64,000 nt of DNA from Isoetes taiwanensis (GCA_021234155.1 JAJEKV010000063.1:6383710-6447709); one strand, 5' to 3'; counted from the stretch's first letter, positions 36,874-49,760 are shown. Notes: generated by a model from the sequence alone, not told the origin. Translations and numbers: made by a program.

Positions 36874-37321
36874 CTACTAACAAATTCTTGGCGGAAAAGC
36901 GCCTGGGGCTCGGCGGAGAATATGGCCGGATCGGGATGTGAAGCTTCAACTCTAGAAATATAGGAATCGGGCAAAGATATCTGTGGGAGGTTTTTCCACC
37001 CCGACAGGGCTCTCCATCGGTGTGCATCACTACACCGCAACTAAGAACCAAACAAAGCCATGAAAAAAGACAAAGCGTACATCCCAAAGCCAACAAATAT
37101 GATCACCCAAGCGGCCATGGTGCAATCACCCCACGCGGGGATGAAATCCACACCGGGCTCAAAACAACCACATCATCAACATCGCGACTATAAGATTCAT
37201 CACAAACATCACGGAAATTAAAGTCTTGCTCATCCTCGGGGATGCTATCATCCCAATACCTTCTCCTCCCGAGGCCATTTTAAGCTCTCTGACCCGCGAG
37301 ACCCGGCCCAGGTAGCCCAAA

Positions 37322-38060
37322 CAAAATAGTTCTCATGTGGGAGGGCATGCATTGAGAAGGATTTAGGAGCACCCTCCATGCTTGCGGGACGGTGCTTTCG
37401 TTAATGTGGGCCGTGTGGAAGGTATAATCAAGAAGCTGGATAGTGTAAACTTACGAGCGGATCATTACGGCCAATGTAAACATGAGGCTAGCGATCATCT
37501 TACGGTTTGCCATGATAGTTAACATAATGGGCGGCCGCGATTAAGCAAATTCTTATTATCAAGCACAACTAAGTTCTTGGTGTCACCCGCTCCCCATCTC
37601 GGTATAAATCCTCACCTTTCTCGATGCAATCCTCAACGATATTATGAAGGTGAGCGGAACATAGTGGACCTTTCCAAAATCTTTCATACAATAACCAACC
37701 ATACCTTCAAAGCGATTGAAAGGCGGGTATTCTTCAAGGCTTCTGGGGCGGGGATAACACCCGGGAGGCTTACTAGCCCGGTTAAATTCCTTCTTAATGG
37801 CATCATTCATGGCCACAGGGGTTTTGAAGCGCCCTCTAAAACTGACTGGCGGTGCAAATGGTCTCTGATAGCACCACTTTCCATAGCCTTCTGACTCGGG
37901 CAACACACCTCCTATCACAAAAACCGACAAGGCCATGTTAAAACTCCGCGGGGACATCACACTTGGGTAACCTAGGGTCACACTCCACATCTGTCGGGTT
38001 CCAATCACGATCGACAAACAAATCCACGGCCTCTCACTCCGGGTGGAATTCAAACATGGC
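37322..38060 (-). pseudogene. Replitron-like HUH endonuclease (Rep), broken copy 1
   Basis: Co-linear with the intact frame at 51,531-52,319. The frame 37,583-38,053 keeps FRGRFKTP, NDAIKKEFN and GMVGYCMKDFGKVHY, which holds the predicted catalytic Tyr and the Lys three residues on. The His-x-His motif is lost because the sequence differs from copy 2 over about 37,845-37,885, where CAG/CTG words in copy 2 correspond to other bases or indels here. The N-terminal part and the C-terminal 'RSGKF' part are out of frame. The damage may be real decay or consensus error. Confidence 0.7.
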
Positions 38061-38926
38061 TCACGAGAAGCGGGGGCGGGAGGGCCCCACTCACGAGCCT
38101 TCGGCTGCCCTCTTCGCCGACATAGCGGGTAATGTGTAAAATCAATGCGACAAAAGCAAGAAGCTAGAAGCTTACCTCGTCTTCTTCAATGCACCTCCGC
38201 TCCCGCAATTGCCCAGCGACCCCGGCTTATCCACCCAAACCGGAAAAGAAACAAACCCCGGATGGCGGCCACATCACGGGGAGCTCGCCATCCTGCGAAG
38301 CCCAAAGCGACACCAACACTGCGTAGCCCAACCCGAGCCTCCAAAATGCCGCCCATGATTCTAGGGTTGGGAATGCGTGTTTTGCCGTAAGACGGCTTTA
38401 TCATCGATTTCCATACCAATACAACCCTTAACCATTGCCAAATCTTATAGTATAACTATAAAGCAATTTAGGACACATTATCAAGCTTGCATAAAAGGGC
38501 CTCTTATTCAGCGAATTGTATTTGGTGTATTTCTCGGTAGTCTATCTTTAATACACTTACCTTCCGTTTAATACACTACTCCGGTGTATGTCTGGTAGTT
38601 TATCTCGTTTCCTAGACTTAAACAAGCTTTCGGGAGAATAAAAGCATAGTTTTGGTTTTGTGCTTTTCCTTGGTAGTATATAATAGCTCATCTATAAGGT
38701 GATTCCATATCGGGCCAAAGCGGAATATGCAAGTGGATAGCATCAAGTATGGAAGATTATCTCAATTAGCATATACTTCACTTTCAAGTAGATACCTAAT
38801 GGTAATAGATACCATCTTACATCTCACAGTGATACCATCTTACATCTCCCATGCTCATTGGTGTTTAATAAAACAATTTTCTTCTCCATATGTTAAAGCA
38901 TGCTTGCTTTTGATGATCTTCATTAC

Positions 38927-39025
38927 ATTATATCATTGACTCTCTTGTCTTAACTTTGCATTTGGCCCTAATCATGCTCTTATATGTAGTGACTCTCTTG
39001 TCTCAACTTTGCATTTGGCCCTAAG
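38927..39025. repeat. Short direct repeat in the flank (copy 1)
   Basis: TGACTCTCTTGTCTTAACTT and TGACTCTCTTGTCTCAACTT, each followed by TGCATTTGGCCCTAA, lie about 60 bp apart. They are also present in copy 2 near 53,106-53,192. Nothing else is recognised from 38,430 to 39,230. Confidence 0.7.
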
Positions 39026-39224
39026 GGAAAGGTTCTGCCCATTGCATTCAAGTGTTTTGGAAGGCTCCATTTCTCTTACAAGTCAATGGCACTGCTAGGC
39101 ATTCTTATTTGGAATGTCGGCCAAAAGGTCTGAGGCGTTAGAATGTCAAGCCCGATGGGCCATTCCCTCAACGTGAAGTCTAGAGAGACTTTTAGGCACG
39201 ATCTTACATTTTAGAAAGGCATTT

Positions 39225-39470
39225 TAGAAAGGACACATATTGAATAAAATAAAATTGAATGTCTTGCATTTTAGAAAGTACTTTTAAATAAAATGTCAGT
39301 GAAAGGAAGGAAGGTAGGAACACAACCGTGAATTTCTTTGAGCCATTCCCTCAAGCATGAAAAGTCGATCTTTAGCGTTTTAGAAAGGAACCGTCTTGAA
39401 CAAAATAACATTGAATGTCTTGCATTTTAGAAAGTACATTTAAATAAAATGTCGAAAGTGGCGGGGAACA
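39225..39470. repeat. ~175-bp tandem repeat in the flank (copy 1)
   Basis: TTGAATGTCTTGCATTTTAG, AAAGTA, TTTAAATAAAATGTC and AGCCATTCCCTCAA recur in two successive units. The equivalent in copy 2 is 53,375-53,640. Confidence 0.8.
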
Positions 39471-39689
39471 CATGAACCGTCAATTTGCTCTATATGCTAA
39501 GAGATGCTTAATAGGTATGAACAATGCATGCTTTGCATTCACTTTCACCCTCCCTTGCTGTATATAAACATTGCGAGGCAAGCAAGCACACAAAAAGAAT
39601 TTTTCTAATGAATTTCAAAATCAAAACCTTGCTTCATTATGCCTAGGTCACCATCCCTTTTTTGGTGGCGTGCCTTTGCTCTTGTCCCC

Positions 39690-40440
39690 AAACAATGTTA
39701 GAGTATAGTGGTAGTTATCTCTTTGTTTTGAAGCTGAGGCTAGCAAAGCAAAATTGACATAAACATGAGTGTTTTTAAGACCGACTTAGCCACCTGTATC
39801 ACGCTGCCTGCCATTGACAATGATGCAACTCTCCACCAAACCGGGTGCCTCTGGAAACTCTCACAAAACCAATGTATCACGGAGACACAGAGCAATGTAT
39901 CTAGAGACCTGAAATAACACGATCCCATGCTTATGCTTGTAAAACCTATGCCAAATGGGACACCAGGGGAGTCTAGTGGCGGTGTTAGGCGCGACAAGAG
40001 TCCATGGATGTGCGAGCGCATGCTACCGGTGCAACAAACGTACGATGCTAGAGAAGATATCCTAGGAGCTTCTTTGGCCTATCCTCCATATTCCAGTCTT
40101 TTTGCAAGTGTGTCGTGCCGGTGCAATAGCGAGTTGTGAAGCCCTCTATAATAAAAAGGAAGGGGGCTTGGGAGGGGCATTCCCTCTCCCAATTAAAAAA
40201 AAAGGTTGGAAGGTTCACCTCGATAAAAAAGCCCGTGCATTTGCTTAGACCCTTAGCAACTTCCACATTGTTTCTTGAAGGATGGTCCAAAATCCAATTT
40301 ACGCATGATCTGCAGCGGCGAGGGTCAAAAATACAATCATATGCTTTGGGGAAATCAAGTTTACATATTGCCCACTGTCTCCCTCATTCATAGCCTTGTT
40401 CTTGGCCGGTCATTCACGAGTCGAGGCATGGCCTCGACTT
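39690..40440 (-). pseudogene. LINE reverse-transcriptase remnant (copy 1)
   Basis: Minus-strand frames resemble an L1-type LINE reverse transcriptase. 40,048-40,290 carries FLFIIEG after a damaged Cys-Pro context, like the conserved 'PLSP-LF-E-LS' block. 39,740-40,021 carries GVPFGIGF, then WRVASLSMAG and QVAKSVLKT, like the 'YLG-P-G' and 'LS-AGR-K-VL' thumb region. The frame is interrupted several times. Copy 2 is at 53,840-54,640. Confidence 0.5.
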
Positions 40441-40993
40441 GGACATCATCTGCGCCCACATGAGTGACTCACATCTACTACAATTTTGAAGTATCACCCA
40501 TCTGGACCTTACATACATCTACTTAAGTATCACCCATTGGAGCTTTATTCACACCTACTGCAATTCCAAAGTCTAACTCACTCATATTTACTCAATATTT
40601 TATTGGTCAATACCAATGGGACTTGGCTAACTAGTTAAGAAGCACACCCAAAGAGGTTCTGTCCGGTGAAAGCGGGGGAAAAAGGGAAGGGAACCCGGAC
40701 AAAGATGAAAGGAAAAGAAAGACCGCGGATGGCATTGATTGAATACAATACCTAGAAAGATTGTACAAAAAGGAAGCGGCACCAATAATAATTCAGAGAA
40801 AAAAACGTCTCGTTTCATACAGGGGATGTGACAAGAGCCCTATATAAGTAGCAAACAATAAAACAACGGACCTTTATGATCTAATAGTTGAAATGCTAAA
40901 ATGTGTAGAACTAGTGATAGTTGGAAATAGTCACGAACACCTTAAATAAGATGGTGCATACAAAAATGCGAAAGCGGAAATATAACAAGGTGA

Positions 40994-41008
40994 TTTTTTT
41001 TTTTTTTT
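40994..41008 (-). other. Poly(T) run, possible retroposon 3' end (copy 1)
   Basis: A run of 15 T is followed by GAGGGAGCGGGTTGTA and TATTAAATATATAAAA. This looks like the 3' poly(A) tail of a minus-strand non-LTR retroelement extending to the right. The copy-2 equivalent is 55,166-55,175. Confidence 0.35.
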
Positions 41009-41289
41009 GAGGGAGCGGGTTGTATTTTGTATTAAATATATAAAAAGGTACAATGTTTCAAAACAAAAGCAAGTTACATAGGAGAGTCTCAACTTCTTCA
41101 TTACATTTCTTGCGAGAAACTTATTAGATGCTACGGTAGCTGCTAGCAGCAGAAGAGCTCATAGTAATAGTCCGTCCAAAGCGTCATAGCAGCGTCATGA
41201 TGATCAAAACCATCGCTCCTTGAGTAAAGCCCGATCAAAAGAAATAACTAAATAACAAAAGAAACCCAAAATGCACATTGTTGATGCAG

Positions 41290-44200
41290 GTTCTATCATA
41301 CTTTCTGTAGGCTGGCCCCTTAATTTGAAGGTCAAACCAATCGACATGAATATGAAGGTCTTAAGTACCACCATCACACCTCCATTATAGTCTTTAACCT
41401 CCCGACCCATCACGGTGGCTTCACGGCGATTCTGATCGGCAACACTTGATTGAAACTCCATATTGAATGATGCCATGACTCATGATCACAAGTCTTCTGT
41501 GTGTATGTCAAGAGAACTCACCGCGATAGTGGGTCCCATGCCACCATATCGGGGAGTAAGATATATCTTTATCAAAAGCACCATTAATGTCAATAGATAC
41601 AATAACATCAAAAGAAAATGCTGATTTAGACATCAACATAATTTGTTGCAACTACCTTTTTCATGACACCTTGTCGTATACCCATTAAAGTAACTGTAAT
41701 ATACTCCCCTTGTGATATGCATCGGTCAAAGCCTGTAGTACCCATTCTCTTTCCATCTTGTCCGGCAAGGGTTCCTTATCCATCGAGTGTGGGGCTCGTC
41801 TATTATCTCGTCTCCATTCATACCTCTTCTCTTCCATTTCTTCCTTTAGCGTTCTCATAACGAGCAATCCATTTTGCCATTGGTGCGAATTGTAAAGGGG
41901 TGATTAACCTTAATGATCATATCAGGCGGAAATGACTTCTGCATACCATTGCATACGCCACTACCCCCACAATCTTCTAGTCCTTCATCCTCCATAAGCG
42001 GTGCATCTGGATGTCTGTACAAATATATTCATCATATAGAAAAGTGACTCTTTTCGGCAGCCATCCCTCGCCATACTACCTTCAGGACGTGCTCTTTGGC
42101 CGCACTATATCCTTCAATACCTTCATAAACCTTTCCAAGAAAAACATCCATCTGGCATGTACAGTTCCATGACTCCACTTCCTCAATAAGATGTACCAAA
42201 AGATGGGTTTGATGTCAAGAAAGCTCGTGGGAAACTCCTTCTCCAACAAGCAACATGCCTCACGCCATTTCACTTTCATCTCTTCAATTTAGCTTTTCGG
42301 TATAGTTTTACACATCCACCTATGAGGTCCAAAACAAAAACTTAGCCACAAATAAAATAGGCGGGGAGCACTAAATCAACATGGATAACAACCTTATGAC
42401 CTTTGATAGGGCACTTATTGCCTCAATGGTCCCTTGTCTAAAACTCCCCTAAAGGTCGGGGCATGAAGAACTGCATGATCCAAACACAAATATAAGTTAT
42501 GGGTTACATTTATAGTAGTGCATATATATGTGGACTTCAATTGCTTACATACAAGAACTTATGCCACCATGGGACTTTAAACGATCAGCACCCACTACTT
42601 GTGAATGCGGTTCGAGAATGATTGCATGTAACCGTTGGTGTTCTAAGGGCCCTTAAATCATCATAAATAGCTCGATGGTCAGCCTAGCAATAACCCATTT
42701 GCGGAGGAAGTGGTTGCCCTTCACCTCGGATCCATGCCTCTTTCTTTGTATTACTTACCTTAAGGTCCATCCGGCATTTGTTGTGTCTTTTTGACCATAT
42801 ACATGCTTCCATAAAAGAGTTTCCCGTTCTTGAAGATATGCATCGGGTCTAAAAGGTGTTGAATCAATGGAATTCGGTCCAATATGGTAGTCTATAAAAA
42901 CAGACTTCCTTTTCATATTGGCGATAAAGACTTCCTCCTCCCGCGGCTTCCTTCGCCACCGCTGTATAATTCCTCATCCCTCCCAGCTGTCTGGGTCGGC
43001 TCACGACCTCCTCAGCTACCAGTGCCCCCCCGTTTCCCCTTGCGGATTTTCCCCTCTTCCTTCTTATCCCAACGCTCACCCCATTCTCTCGTATGGTAAT
43101 TACGCTTGGTGGTTACAGATAGTCTACATTGCCACCACCAATTGTCTGCCTTTTACTTTCTGAAGGGGGTGCGTGAGCGGCAAATACTTCCTAAAACCCT
43201 CAGATACTACTTTCTTCAGATGCTTAGGTGACGGTGCTGCAACTTTTCCCCACACATATCATGCAAGGGAAGTGCCCCGATGTCTTAAACCCGGAACACC
43301 GGCAAAACCGGAAAGTCATGCATAGTCCACAATAGTATACCTCTAAGATTAAAAACGTCATTTTATGGGCATCGTAGACCTGAATACATGTGTTCCATAA
43401 AGGAGTAACTCATCCACAATTATTCTTAGGTACACATCTAAATTACTTGGTTTTTCTTCCCGTATCAATAAAGTCATCATAATGTGCCCTCTTCATCAAC
43501 AACCATGGGGGTATGTTGTAGTTTCACTATCATCATCGGCCATGTAGACCATGCGATCGATTGTGTACCATATGGGTTTCACCATCGGTGGCCAGGCCCA
43601 AACGCCGCGTTCGTGGTTCTTTTTCAAAAGTCGAGGCCATGTCGCGATCGACATGCTTCAAAGCTTACTGCTTGCCGCTCGGGACTTCGCATCACATCAT
43701 CACTAGATGCATGTGTAGCCGTGAAGTCCATTAGGCTAGCCAATGTCTTTTAGCGGAACATCAACTTTAACCTATAGAATAAATTATAGGCAACATATAA
43801 GTCACAAAAATAAGTGAATTTACAACTATTTGTAAGAAGTGGTGATGCATATACCTTTGGGATTATTGGAAAGTGTCGAATAACAACCAGTACCGTTTTC
43901 CCTTTAGGTCATTCACAGCATCTCGGTTCATTACATACGAGGACAATGAGTGGACTTCTCATGCCGGCGGGGGATAGAAGATCATACAATCATTTGGACA
44001 TGCATGTATGACTTTATAACCAAGGCGATTCGCTTGAATCATTTTCTTAACTTGAGATCCGTAAGTAGGCATATTGTTCTTCTGGGAAGGATCTTCTCGT
44101 GCAATAACACTGCGCATCTAAGGTGGTAAGATAAAAGATGGAGATGGTGGTAAGATAGAAAGACTTGATAAGTATGTCACCTCAATAGAGCGAGACACTT

Positions 44201-44452
44201 GCATTGCTCCACTTGAACTTGGTTTGGAGATTGAGAATTAGCGAGCACGCCCGACAAGCGAGGTTTTGAGGCGCGGGGAAATAACTGGCGTTTACGCGAT
44301 AACAATAGGGTCATCGTCGATCGACCAATCCTCGAAGGGTATCCAACATCTTCTACCATATCCTCTCCACCACCATCCCTCGACACATCATCTAAATCAA
44401 TATCGGGTAATTCTTGAAGAAGCGTGCAACATATCGAGCATCGGCTCGTCAT
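41290..44452 (-). pseudogene. CACTA transposase, Tnp2-DUF4218-DUF4216 (copy 2, truncated)
   Basis: A second copy of the transposase, lacking its last part because the duplication begins inside the DUF4216-like tail. 44,177-44,452 holds the N-terminal linker with PDIDLDDVSRDGG. The Tnp2 entry and core lie at about 43,180-43,950 in broken frames. 42,864-43,079 ends with CFYRLPYWTEFH. 42,082-42,279 is the clearest DUF4218-like piece, with CLLEKEFPTSFLDI and WMFFLERFMKVLKDIV. 41,204-41,476 carries EVKDYNGGVMVV of the DUF4216-like tail, then crosses the duplication junction into unrelated sequence. It cannot encode a complete transposase. Confidence 0.8.
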
Positions 44453-44699
44453 CGAAAAACTTCGTTCTCGGGTTCGTCAATAGTTTCATCCTCTTCATAT
44501 TGATCGTGCGCAATATCTTCATATTGGTGCGCTCACGGCTTGAAATTCACGACGATAGGTTTCCCTTTGCTGTAACTTAGAACTAATGGATCGGGATGGA
44601 GACCGCTCGAATGAGTTCATTAAGCAGGAGTAACATATTAACCATCATGTCAAATAATGTAATAAGTATAAAATACATACAACCATTTGTATAGACTCA

Positions 44700-45415
44700 C
44701 GAATGACAAAAACATATTAAAAAAAAAAAACCTCTTTATTCCTTTTTTTGGTACAACAATACTATTGTTCCATCTCAAATGGGAGAGGTCTATCATAGCG
44801 ATAGTTGATAAATAACTCATCTCCAATGTTTATGCTTTTAATAGCACACACCATGATATATCCACTTTTTGCGGATCTTGTAAAAAATCTTCCTCCCTCC
44901 TTGACACTCTAAAAATTCACAATTGCATCGCTCACGGTTGTCAATAGAACTGTTGATGAACCACAGAATATTGCCATGAACCCCCGGCCGACCATCAATA
45001 AACTTCAACTCCTCATCACATGCCCCCACAGGCCAAATATCGACGTGGAATTCATTCCATAAAATCCTCATCGCCAAGCATATTTAGTCAAAGTTTGCCA
45101 AGTTTTCCAATCGTTACTTTCGGGACCTGCATATGGCATTAATGGAATGTGGGTATCTCGCTCCACTTCTATACAGCGTGGGAGATAAGGCGAATCCGAC
45201 ACGGACAAATCTGGCTCCGCGCATAATGATGTATCTTCTTCCCCAATAAGCAAATTCTTGATCCATAGGGATAGGTAAGTCTCGGCCACAAGCCAAATGT
45301 CTTCTTGATTGCCTAACAAAGGGTCTACTAATCTTTGCAATTCTTCAGGAATTTCACGCTCGGGCGGTGAGGCCAGCGTTCTTGGGAAATGTCGCGACAC
45401 ATGCAATGTTCTCAT
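44700..45415 (-). pseudogene. SET-domain protein fragment (copy 2)
   Basis: This is the better-preserved SET copy. The frame 44,838-45,077 reads KFIDGRP, then GNILWFINSSID and NCEFLEC. This is the SET region where an Asn-containing R/W-F-I-N motif binds cofactor and is followed by a Cys-rich stretch. One frame over, at about 44,760-44,860, VCAIKSINIGDELFINYRY supplies the G(D/E)EL and the catalytic Tyr. 45,068-45,415 adds an upstream segment with EELQRLVDPLLGNQEDIWL. Only one or two indels separate the pieces. The canonical NHSC motif is replaced by NSSI, so activity is doubtful even if the frame is repaired by correct sequence. Confidence 0.65.
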
Positions 45416-45893
45416 GATTGTAGCCCTTACCGTGTTCTTTCACGCGGGGGAACACTTTCGGCGTTGGCGACACCCATCCACATTATTGATGAATCGGGTT
45501 CTTTGCCCAGTTTCATATGCCTCTATGGACAACATTAAACCAAAATCCACATCTAGTTTGGAGGAGACATCAGCATCATCTACCTACATATTTAGATATC
45601 ATAAACATCTTGAATATATACTTGAATTGGGAGAGATACTCTTAAAAAAAAAAAAAACAAATAATAATTGTATACCAACCTTGATATCCATGGCCAGCAT
45701 CGGATCGGTGGGTTGTTCAAATGTACCAAATCTTATCGGATGGTCTTCAACAACCGTTCTAAATTCGTCTCTTCAGCCCCATACATCTTTTACAATGCAT
45801 AAACTATTTTGTCCCTCTGCCAATTACAAAGGTAAGTACTATATCTTTACAATAGTTTGAGCGGGTTTGTGATAGATACAATATATGGTAGTA

Positions 45894-45938
45894 TAAACCC
45901 TAAACCCTAAACCCTAAACCCTAAACCCTAAATCCTAA
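45894..45938. repeat. Telomere-like CCCTAAA repeats (copy 2)
   Basis: Five to six CCCTAAA units, slightly more regular than in copy 1. Confidence 0.85.
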
Positions 45939-45954
45939 ATGGATGAAATTGGGC

Positions 45955-46225
45955 CCGGACCGTAGTCCCTCTCCACTCAAGGTGAAGCCGACCATGCCCT
46001 TTCCAGTCGACCCTTATATAAGTTTCAATTTCAATAAAGATCTTTTGGAGGCAGCTAGCCCCGATACATAGAGTCCCTCCACTCAAGGTGAAGTCGACAT
46101 ATGACCTTGACTACTGCGACACCTCAATTTTGTAATCTACATTGTACTTAGTAAGGTATGAAGGTGAGTTTGGGCCTGGCACATCTGGTCCTCTCCACTC
46201 AAGGTGGAGGCGACCGTGTCCTTGA
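45955..46225. repeat. ~110-bp minisatellite family (copy 2)
   Basis: AGTCC(C)TCTCCACTCAAGGTG units occur near 45,964, 46,071 and 46,188, about 110-117 bp apart. They are co-linear with 31,795-32,060. From 46,225 to 47,800, apart from a GGCG-rich block at about 46,540-46,820, nothing is recognised. Confidence 0.7.
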
Positions 46226-47814
46226 CCAAAAACACCTGCGTTTTTTTTACTACTCGCGATTACCGTCCTCTCCCTAGTTTATATATGTCTAGGCTACTAA
46301 ATACAAGAATCGGTAACTTACATGTGACGGTTCCGCATATCCAGCCTCCCCTGGTGGTAAGACAACATCAATCTGTCTCCTGGCCATCTCCAGGCGTCGA
46401 TCATGCCGATGACCATGGCGATCCATGTAGGGCAGCAACAAGTATAAGATATGGTTAAAAGAAGAACACCAAAGGTGCTAAAGAGGAGCCGAAGAAAATA
46501 ACAATGAATGCCGAAAAAGTTGTTTATATAGAAATGCGTAGCGTCAAGATGGCGCCCGACGTCGCCAGCGACGTAGTGTCAACGGTCACATGCCGGGTCA
46601 CCTACGACTTGGCGGTACACCGGCAAATGCGTCAGACGTGTCATACGTCGTGTAGACCACGCGTCGCATGCGGCGTGATAGTCAACGGTCAAAATCCGGT
46701 CACATGCGACCTGGCGGTACATAATGGCGATACGTCTGACGTGTCTTAGGTTACGTAATGTCACATGGCGTCCGCATCGGACGCCCGACATTTGTCGTGA
46801 CATTTGTCGTTGACATTTGTCCGGTTATGAAATTTATGTATACCTATCTTTGTTACGAGCAACCTAAAATCCCGAGCAAGTTTTGTGTAACAACCTAAAA
46901 TCTGCATACCTCAAAACACTTGAACATAGGCTTGATTAATTTTGCATCACGTAGCAAATTCGCGTGGCGGTCGACATTTCTTGTGACATTTGTCGTGTGA
47001 TGCGGTGGGCGATGGCATTTTTTAGGCAAATTTTGATCGGGGCAGCTTTGACACATGGGACATTAATGCCTTGGATTTGCAAGGAGTCGTCGAGCGGGTT
47101 CTCCCACTATCTTTGGACACCAAGTTCCTCATTCGGATTGCATTTTGTTGCTTCTCTAAAGATGTTGGATTGGGATATGGGAGTCCCACTTTTTGACTAC
47201 CCAATCTTCTCGTTGTAGAAATTCTAGGGGGTAAATCCATATGTCATTTCTAATTCCTTCTTTTTTCTCTTTCTGGATCAACCGGAAGCTAAATTATGAG
47301 CTCAAAAATTAGGATCAACCATCTCCAACTCCATGTCCATCACTAAATTCATCTGCTTTTCAAAATACCCATAGCACAAATAGGCCTATATAAATTAAAA
47401 CAAGCAATATTATTGTCATATCCTTATTCATCGTGGCATTCATCTTCTTGATATCCATCCCGATCATATTCATCTTCTTCATATTTTTATCTTCAAATTC
47501 CATTTTGAAAAACTGATTTAATCTATATCATATCATATATCCAGTTTTTGTATTCTACATCATGCTTATATACATAAGGCGATTGCCTCAAAAATTGGGA
47601 TCAACTATAAGCTAAATTACGAGCTCAAAAATTACGGATCAACCAGGAGCTAATCGAGCTCAAAACTACCATATTATAGTTATATCAAAAGATAGAATTT
47701 AAGTTGCTTCAATACCAAATATCGACTCCAAACACTGAAAACTTTACGCAAAGGGTGTTGCATCCCCAGATCAACATTTAATTTCCAGCACCAGCCAGAA
47801 GGATCCCTTAAGCC

Positions 47815-48115
47815 CGGTGATGTAAAATTTTTTACCTTGGATATCTCTCTCAGATCCTTCGCCAGCTGATGTAAAATTTTTTACCTTGGATATCTCTCTC
47901 AAACGAAACCACATCATTCACCTGCAAATTCTTTGCCTTGACAAATCTGCTCCAGCCTTTTGTGAAGACATAACTTTGGGAACTATCCCAATAACGATTA
48001 TCTAAATTTCCACATGCATTGATTTTCATCTTTTTTTTTTTTCCACAATTCCATACATAGGCAAATGTGCTTGCGTTGATTTTGGAATGACGAAATGAAA
48101 CAAAAAATCCAACGA
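47815..48115 (-). pseudogene. RAV-like B3 DNA-binding domain fragment (copy 2)
   Basis: On the minus strand around 47,893-48,016 the pieces [29 protein letters not shown] and VNDVVSF appear in order, with one extra base between the first two. These correspond to the W-(K/R)-[19 protein letters not shown] and DVVSF blocks of RAV/NGATHA B3 domains, including residues that contact DNA in that family. Downstream (47,815-47,892) the text [11 protein letters not shown] occurs twice because of a ~50-bp direct duplication. Upstream, near 48,060-48,100, a VIPK-like piece is visible. The match is to roughly the C-terminal two thirds of a ~110-residue B3 domain. Inside a CACTA element this is best explained as gene capture. 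Confidence 0.75.
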
Positions 48116-48939
48116 ATCGGTTATCAAATCAAGCTGCCCACTTGGTTGCACAAGCCGCGAAATGAAATGCCGGTCTCAAGGACTTTCTTATCTAACCAAT
48201 CTACACTATCTTGAGAGCCAACTAGATCCACCACGAAATATCACGGTGGAGTGTCTAGCATAATATCCTCTAAAAATTTGAACTTTTGTGGCACGCATGG
48301 CTCGATTATCAAGCGTGAATCCAAGCTCTCTTAAAAAGATGGCGCATCATTTTCTATACTCCTTGCCAACCCCGATTGTTTGCACCTTGATTGTTTGCCC
48401 TAAATCGCTTTAAAAACAATGGGAACATGAATTGAAGGAAAAGTAGTACCATCATCAAGCTATCTGTGTACATATACCATGAAGATCGAGAGAAGAATAA
48501 ATTGTGTTGAATTTTGTAAGCACGACATTGTGCTTACTACATATGGAACCATTTGTTACGAATTACGAAAAGCCATCTGAAAGAGGATGAAAAAGCGACC
48601 CCCAGGCTAAAGGGGCTGCTTGTCGAACATTAGGTGGTTTAGAATTATTCGGATGAAGCTCAATCCATTAGAAATGCTCACATTAAAAGTTCATGTGCTT
48701 GCTTGGGGCTTAAGGGCACAATGAAGATGGTGCCTTTACGGAACATGCACGACCTTCGACACATATGTCACATACGTCACATATCTGAAAGTTCTAGAAT
48801 GTTCTAGAAAGTTTTAAAAAGTTTTAAAATATAAGAGAATCTTGGGTGAGCCTAAGGAATCCTTCTAGAAAATTCGAATGTTGTAGAAAGTTCTAGAATG
48901 AATGTTGCGAGAGAATACACTTATTTTCTTCCCAAAGCA

Positions 48940-49760
48940 TTTTGCTAGATGACCAATTAAAATATTTTGGTTCAACCAACTCCACAATTCTCTTGATTTT
49001 CGATGAACAAACTTGTCCAAGAAGGCAACAAAGCCTCCACAACCTCGAGAATGGCCATAATGAAGAAATTAAAAAAACGGTTAAGAGATTTCTCGAAAAA
49101 AAGCGCATGATTTTTTGCTGTATGTTGTGGTTGGATCATCATACAATCGATCTGGCGGCAACCCATAAAAATCTTGGCGCTCAAAGCGGAACAAGTTCAT
49201 GAGTCATGAAGCGAAAACAATCGAGCATGGCGTTAAAAAACCGCACCAAAGGATCTGATTTTGGCATGTAGGAGCGAAGAGAGGTCTGTTTTTTCGGTAT
49301 TGGGTGTTCGTGAAGAACCCCCAGCCCGATGTCGGCAAGCTCAACCGCCTTGTGATCCCCTAAGCTCCGGCTGAAGCCCATTTTCCTTTGCACCATGACA
49401 TGCTCGCTTTGAAGACTTCCAAGGTAACAATTTGGCGGTTTAGATACTCTTCTTGGCATAGCGGCCCGTGAGCTATGTTCCAATTCCACTTTCCATGTAT
49501 GGATCTCGAAACAAGGCCATCAACGGGTGTAGCCACATAGTATCTCGGCTTTTCAAAATCCTCATCAATGGGGTCGGCTTCATATGGAACTTGTGCAATT
49601 GAAACATAAATTCCTCCACCATCATATATCACAAAATCATCCGGGCGTTTGGCGGGTAAAGTTGCAAGTTCAAGCATTGCTGCTGATTCCAACCTTGATG
49701 TTGATCTTTCAACTTCCATAGTGCCATTAAAATTACTTGTATACCCAAAGATGAGATTTT
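48940..49760 (-). pseudogene. Unidentified protein-like segment (copy 2)
   Basis: The frame 49,360-49,719 is 119 codons. It starts MEVERSTSRLESAAMLELA and includes DDFVIYDGGGIYVSIAQVP, EDFEKPRYYVATPVDG and LCQEEYLNRQIVTLEVFKA. The frames 49,181-49,489 and 48,893-49,184 continue leftward with VELADIGLGVLHEHP and FRFMTHELVP. Conservation of protein-like composition in both copies suggests a real coding ancestor. No domain is recognised. Host fragment and element gene are both possible. Confidence 0.4.

Larger units (their letters stand above)
27044..41289. repeat. 14.2-kb tandem segmental duplication, copy 1
   Basis: Co-linear with 41,290-55,452 throughout. The unit starts at GTTCTATCAT in the transposase tail and ends at GTTGATGCA inside a LINE-like remnant. 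It spans the right ~9.8 kb of the CACTA element, its right terminus, and 4.4 kb of flank. Sequence left of 27,044 (satellite side) and right of 55,452 is single-copy here, which fits a tandem duplication made after the CACTA insertion. Confidence 0.9.
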
